DNA of 6,354 nt, from positions 1 through 6,354 of the forward strand of contig JANQMO010000049.1 in the NCBI GenBank assembly GCA_028280025.1. The letters run 5' to 3'. Under the pieces are notes generated by a model that saw only the letters and a list, made by a program, of their open reading frames with translations, was not told the origin of the DNA and made no database searches. The DNA comes from Chlorobium sp. (GTDB lineage Bacteria > Bacteroidota > Chlorobiia > Chlorobiales > Chlorobiaceae). How positions within the stretch are numbered: position 1 is the stretch's first letter; every line of letters begins with the position of its first letter. Shown piece after piece: positions 5,559 through 6,354 of this stretch. The translations under genes were made by a program, and so were the position numbers.

Positions 5559-5606
5559 TTTTGCAAAAGCGCTTCAAATATATGTAAGTGAATAGGTTTT
5601 GCAAAA
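5559..5606 (-). promoter_or_regulatory. Promoter with paired TTTTGCAAAA palindromes for the AbiEi/AbiEii-like operon
   Basis: Minus-strand boxes -35 TTGCAA (5604-5599) and -10 TATATT (5582-5577) are 16 bp apart. Perfect palindromes TTTTGCAAAA lie at 5597-5606, over the -35, and at 5559-5568, just past the expected transcription start, 38 bp apart. AbiEi of the studied AbiE system binds repeats at its own promoter, so these two sites are candidate operators. The promoter assignment is by eye. Confidence 0.55.
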
Positions 5607-5622
5607 TATTTGCGAGATTGAG

Positions 5623-5711
5623 TAGCTCGCTCTGGCTCGCAGGAGTAAGGAGGAAGAAGAGAGGATTGGGGGACGGGAAACCGGAGGATGGTTCTTGTAA
5701 GTCCCTGTTAC
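5623..5711 (+). repeat. Intergenic repeat B, copy 2
   Basis: This copy is identical to 1685-1750 over its first 66 bp, then drifts. It begins only 17 bp upstream of the AbiEi promoter's -35 region and runs straight into repeat A copy 3. At the seam a perfect CCCTGT-T-ACAGGG palindrome (5703-5715) straddles the A/B junction. Confidence 0.92.
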
Positions 5712-5712
5712 A

Positions 5713-5857
5713 GGGTTGCGGGACGCTGTTCCGTAAGCACAATAAGTCTGTATATGATGCGTTAGTTGCTAGGTGTTTGAGGAGAAGTTCTTAGTTCTCG
5801 GTTCTAAGTTTTCAGTGAAGATGGCTTGTTAGCTGGATGGCCCGCTTGCTGATTGGC
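5713..5857 (+). repeat. Intergenic repeat A, copy 3
   Basis: This copy shares the 25-bp leader with copy 1 (5713-5737), then the core with several substitutions, and the heptamer array at 5787-5814 (last unit GTTTTCA). It also shares the gctgg/gcagg tail. It lacks 44 bp present in copy 1, with the join at GTGAAGAT (5815-5822), which looks like deletion between short direct repeats. The short gap 5858-5891 to the PIN gene holds nothing recognisable. Confidence 0.9.
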
Positions 5858-5891
5858 AAAAAATGGGGGAGTTGGTAACGGCTGAAACAGT

Positions 5892-6278
5892 TTACTGTTT
5901 GTCATCAAGAAGCCTCAAGGGCCGATATTTAAGGCCATCAATACCGTTAAAAACCTTATCATTTGTCAGTAAGACAGAATTGTTTATGATCGCTGATGCT
6001 GCGATAACTGCGTCAGGAAGCTTGATTGAATTGGCTCGTCGCAGCTGGATCGTTTTGTTTTTCAATGTGTCGGACGATAAGGGAATCTGTTCCAGCTCGG
6101 TTAAAAGATCACGTACAGACTTTTCTTCTCCCGCGGTCAATCCGGAAAAAGAAAGCAATTCTATCTCCGTTATGATAGATACGCTGTAGTGACCGGCTGG
6201 AAGAGGTTCAGCCAATTGGTTGTTCAGTAGATAAATGATGACATTTGTATCGAGCAAATACCGTGCGTTCAATTCCAC
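5892..6278 (-). CDS. VapC-family PIN-domain ribonuclease toxin
   Basis: This is a 128-residue PIN-domain protein with the expected acidic cluster: D10 in LLDTNVIIYLL, E38 (or E40) in ITEIELLS, D89 in KLPDAVIAASA and D107 in LLTNDKVF; N12 also fits. VapC toxins are Mg-dependent endoribonucleases that cut tRNA or rRNA; the target here cannot be told. The start is GTG at 6278, overlapping the upstream antitoxin frame by 10 bp, with AAGGGAG (6296-6290) 11 bp before it as ribosome binding site. The length and motifs indicate an intact gene. It is transcribed leftwards toward repeat A copy 3. A short hairpin, AAACAG-TTTA-CTGTTT (5885-5900), covers the stop codon but has no U-run. Confidence 0.9.
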   Translation of the reverse strand: MELNARYLLDTNVIIYLLNNQLAEPLPAGHYSVSIITEIELLSFSGLTAGEEKSVRDLLTELEQIPLSSDTLKNKTIQLRRANSIKLPDAVIAASAIINNSVLLTNDKVFNGIDGLKYRPLRLLDDKQ

Positions 6279-6354
6279 TCTTTACGAGTCTCCCTTTGAT
6301 AAGTTACGCCGTCTACATTCTTGAATGATTTCACACTACCGGCAAATTTCATCA
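6269..6354 (-). CDS. Probable VapB-type antitoxin, C-terminal part only
   Basis: A minus-strand frame enters from the right edge and ends at TGA (6271-6269), giving FAGSVKSFKNVDGVTYQRE and ending TRKEWN. It overlaps the PIN gene start by 10 bp, the usual place for a VapB partner. An ATG at 6352-6350 exists, but a 27-residue protein would be too short, so the gene most likely starts outside the window. The DNA-binding part is not visible, so the family cannot be named. The short basic/aromatic tail fits toxin-binding ends of PIN antitoxins. Confidence 0.55.
   Translation of the reverse strand, partial: MKFAGSVKSFKNVDGVTYQRETRKEWN

Noticed and set aside
5885..5900. Terminator after VapC
   Set aside because: The hairpin has a 6-bp AT-rich stem over the stop codon and no U-run; too weak to call.
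5863..6189. 108-residue plus-strand frame
   Set aside because: It is antisense to the VapC gene, which retains all PIN acidic residues.

Overview
This 6.4-kb window is an accessory, defence- or plasticity-type region. Its only genes are toxin-antitoxin (TA) modules and their remnants, and they are separated by related repetitive DNA. No housekeeping gene, tRNA, rRNA or CRISPR array is visible. The moderate GC by eye, the dense TA content and the purine-rich 7-bp-periodic intergenic repeats recall green sulfur bacteria (Chlorobium, Pelodictyon, Prosthecochloris). That assignment comes from memory of similar sequence and is only a lean.

Layout, left to right. Positions 71-223 hold about seven 16-18-bp units in roughly 23-bp phasing, some inverted, resembling the multiple terminal repeats of IS21-family elements. 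Positions 234-640 are repeat DNA (repeat A copy 1 plus degenerate heptamers). Positions 717-1510 (+) encode a DUF1778 ribbon-helix-helix antitoxin and a GNAT acetyltransferase toxin (TacAT type) with a TGATG stop/start overlap. On the minus strand, against the GNAT stop codon, is what looks like the broken N-terminus of a HEPN/DUF86 (HepT-like) toxin. Repeat B copy 1 follows (1685-1773), then the C-terminal stub of an XRE/HigA-type antitoxin (minus, 1809-1931). Positions 1932-3676 (minus) are a two-gene operon: a winged-helix protein followed, with a 7-bp overlap, by an AbiEii-like nucleotidyltransferase. Repeat A copy 2 with a long heptamer tail follows at 3788-3962. Positions 4027-5546 (minus) are a second, canonical AbiEi/AbiEii-like operon with an ATGA overlap. 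Repeat B copy 2 and repeat A copy 3 sit back to back (5623-5857). The window closes with a VapC PIN toxin (minus, 5892-6278) and the 3' end of its partner antitoxin, which runs off the right edge.

The modules follow common TA logic: antitoxin first, toxin second, overlapping reading frames for translational coupling. Three promoters (one per complete operon with its start inside the window) carry short perfect palindromes where an autorepressor would bind: TGTCATGACA, TAACAT-N5-ATGTTA between -35 and -10, and paired TTTTGCAAAA sites. The most striking feature is the architecture. Every boundary between modules carries repeat A, repeat B or both, all in the same orientation, so the region reads as an array of TA cassettes embedded in homologous spacers. 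At least two cassettes have decayed to stubs next to such repeats.
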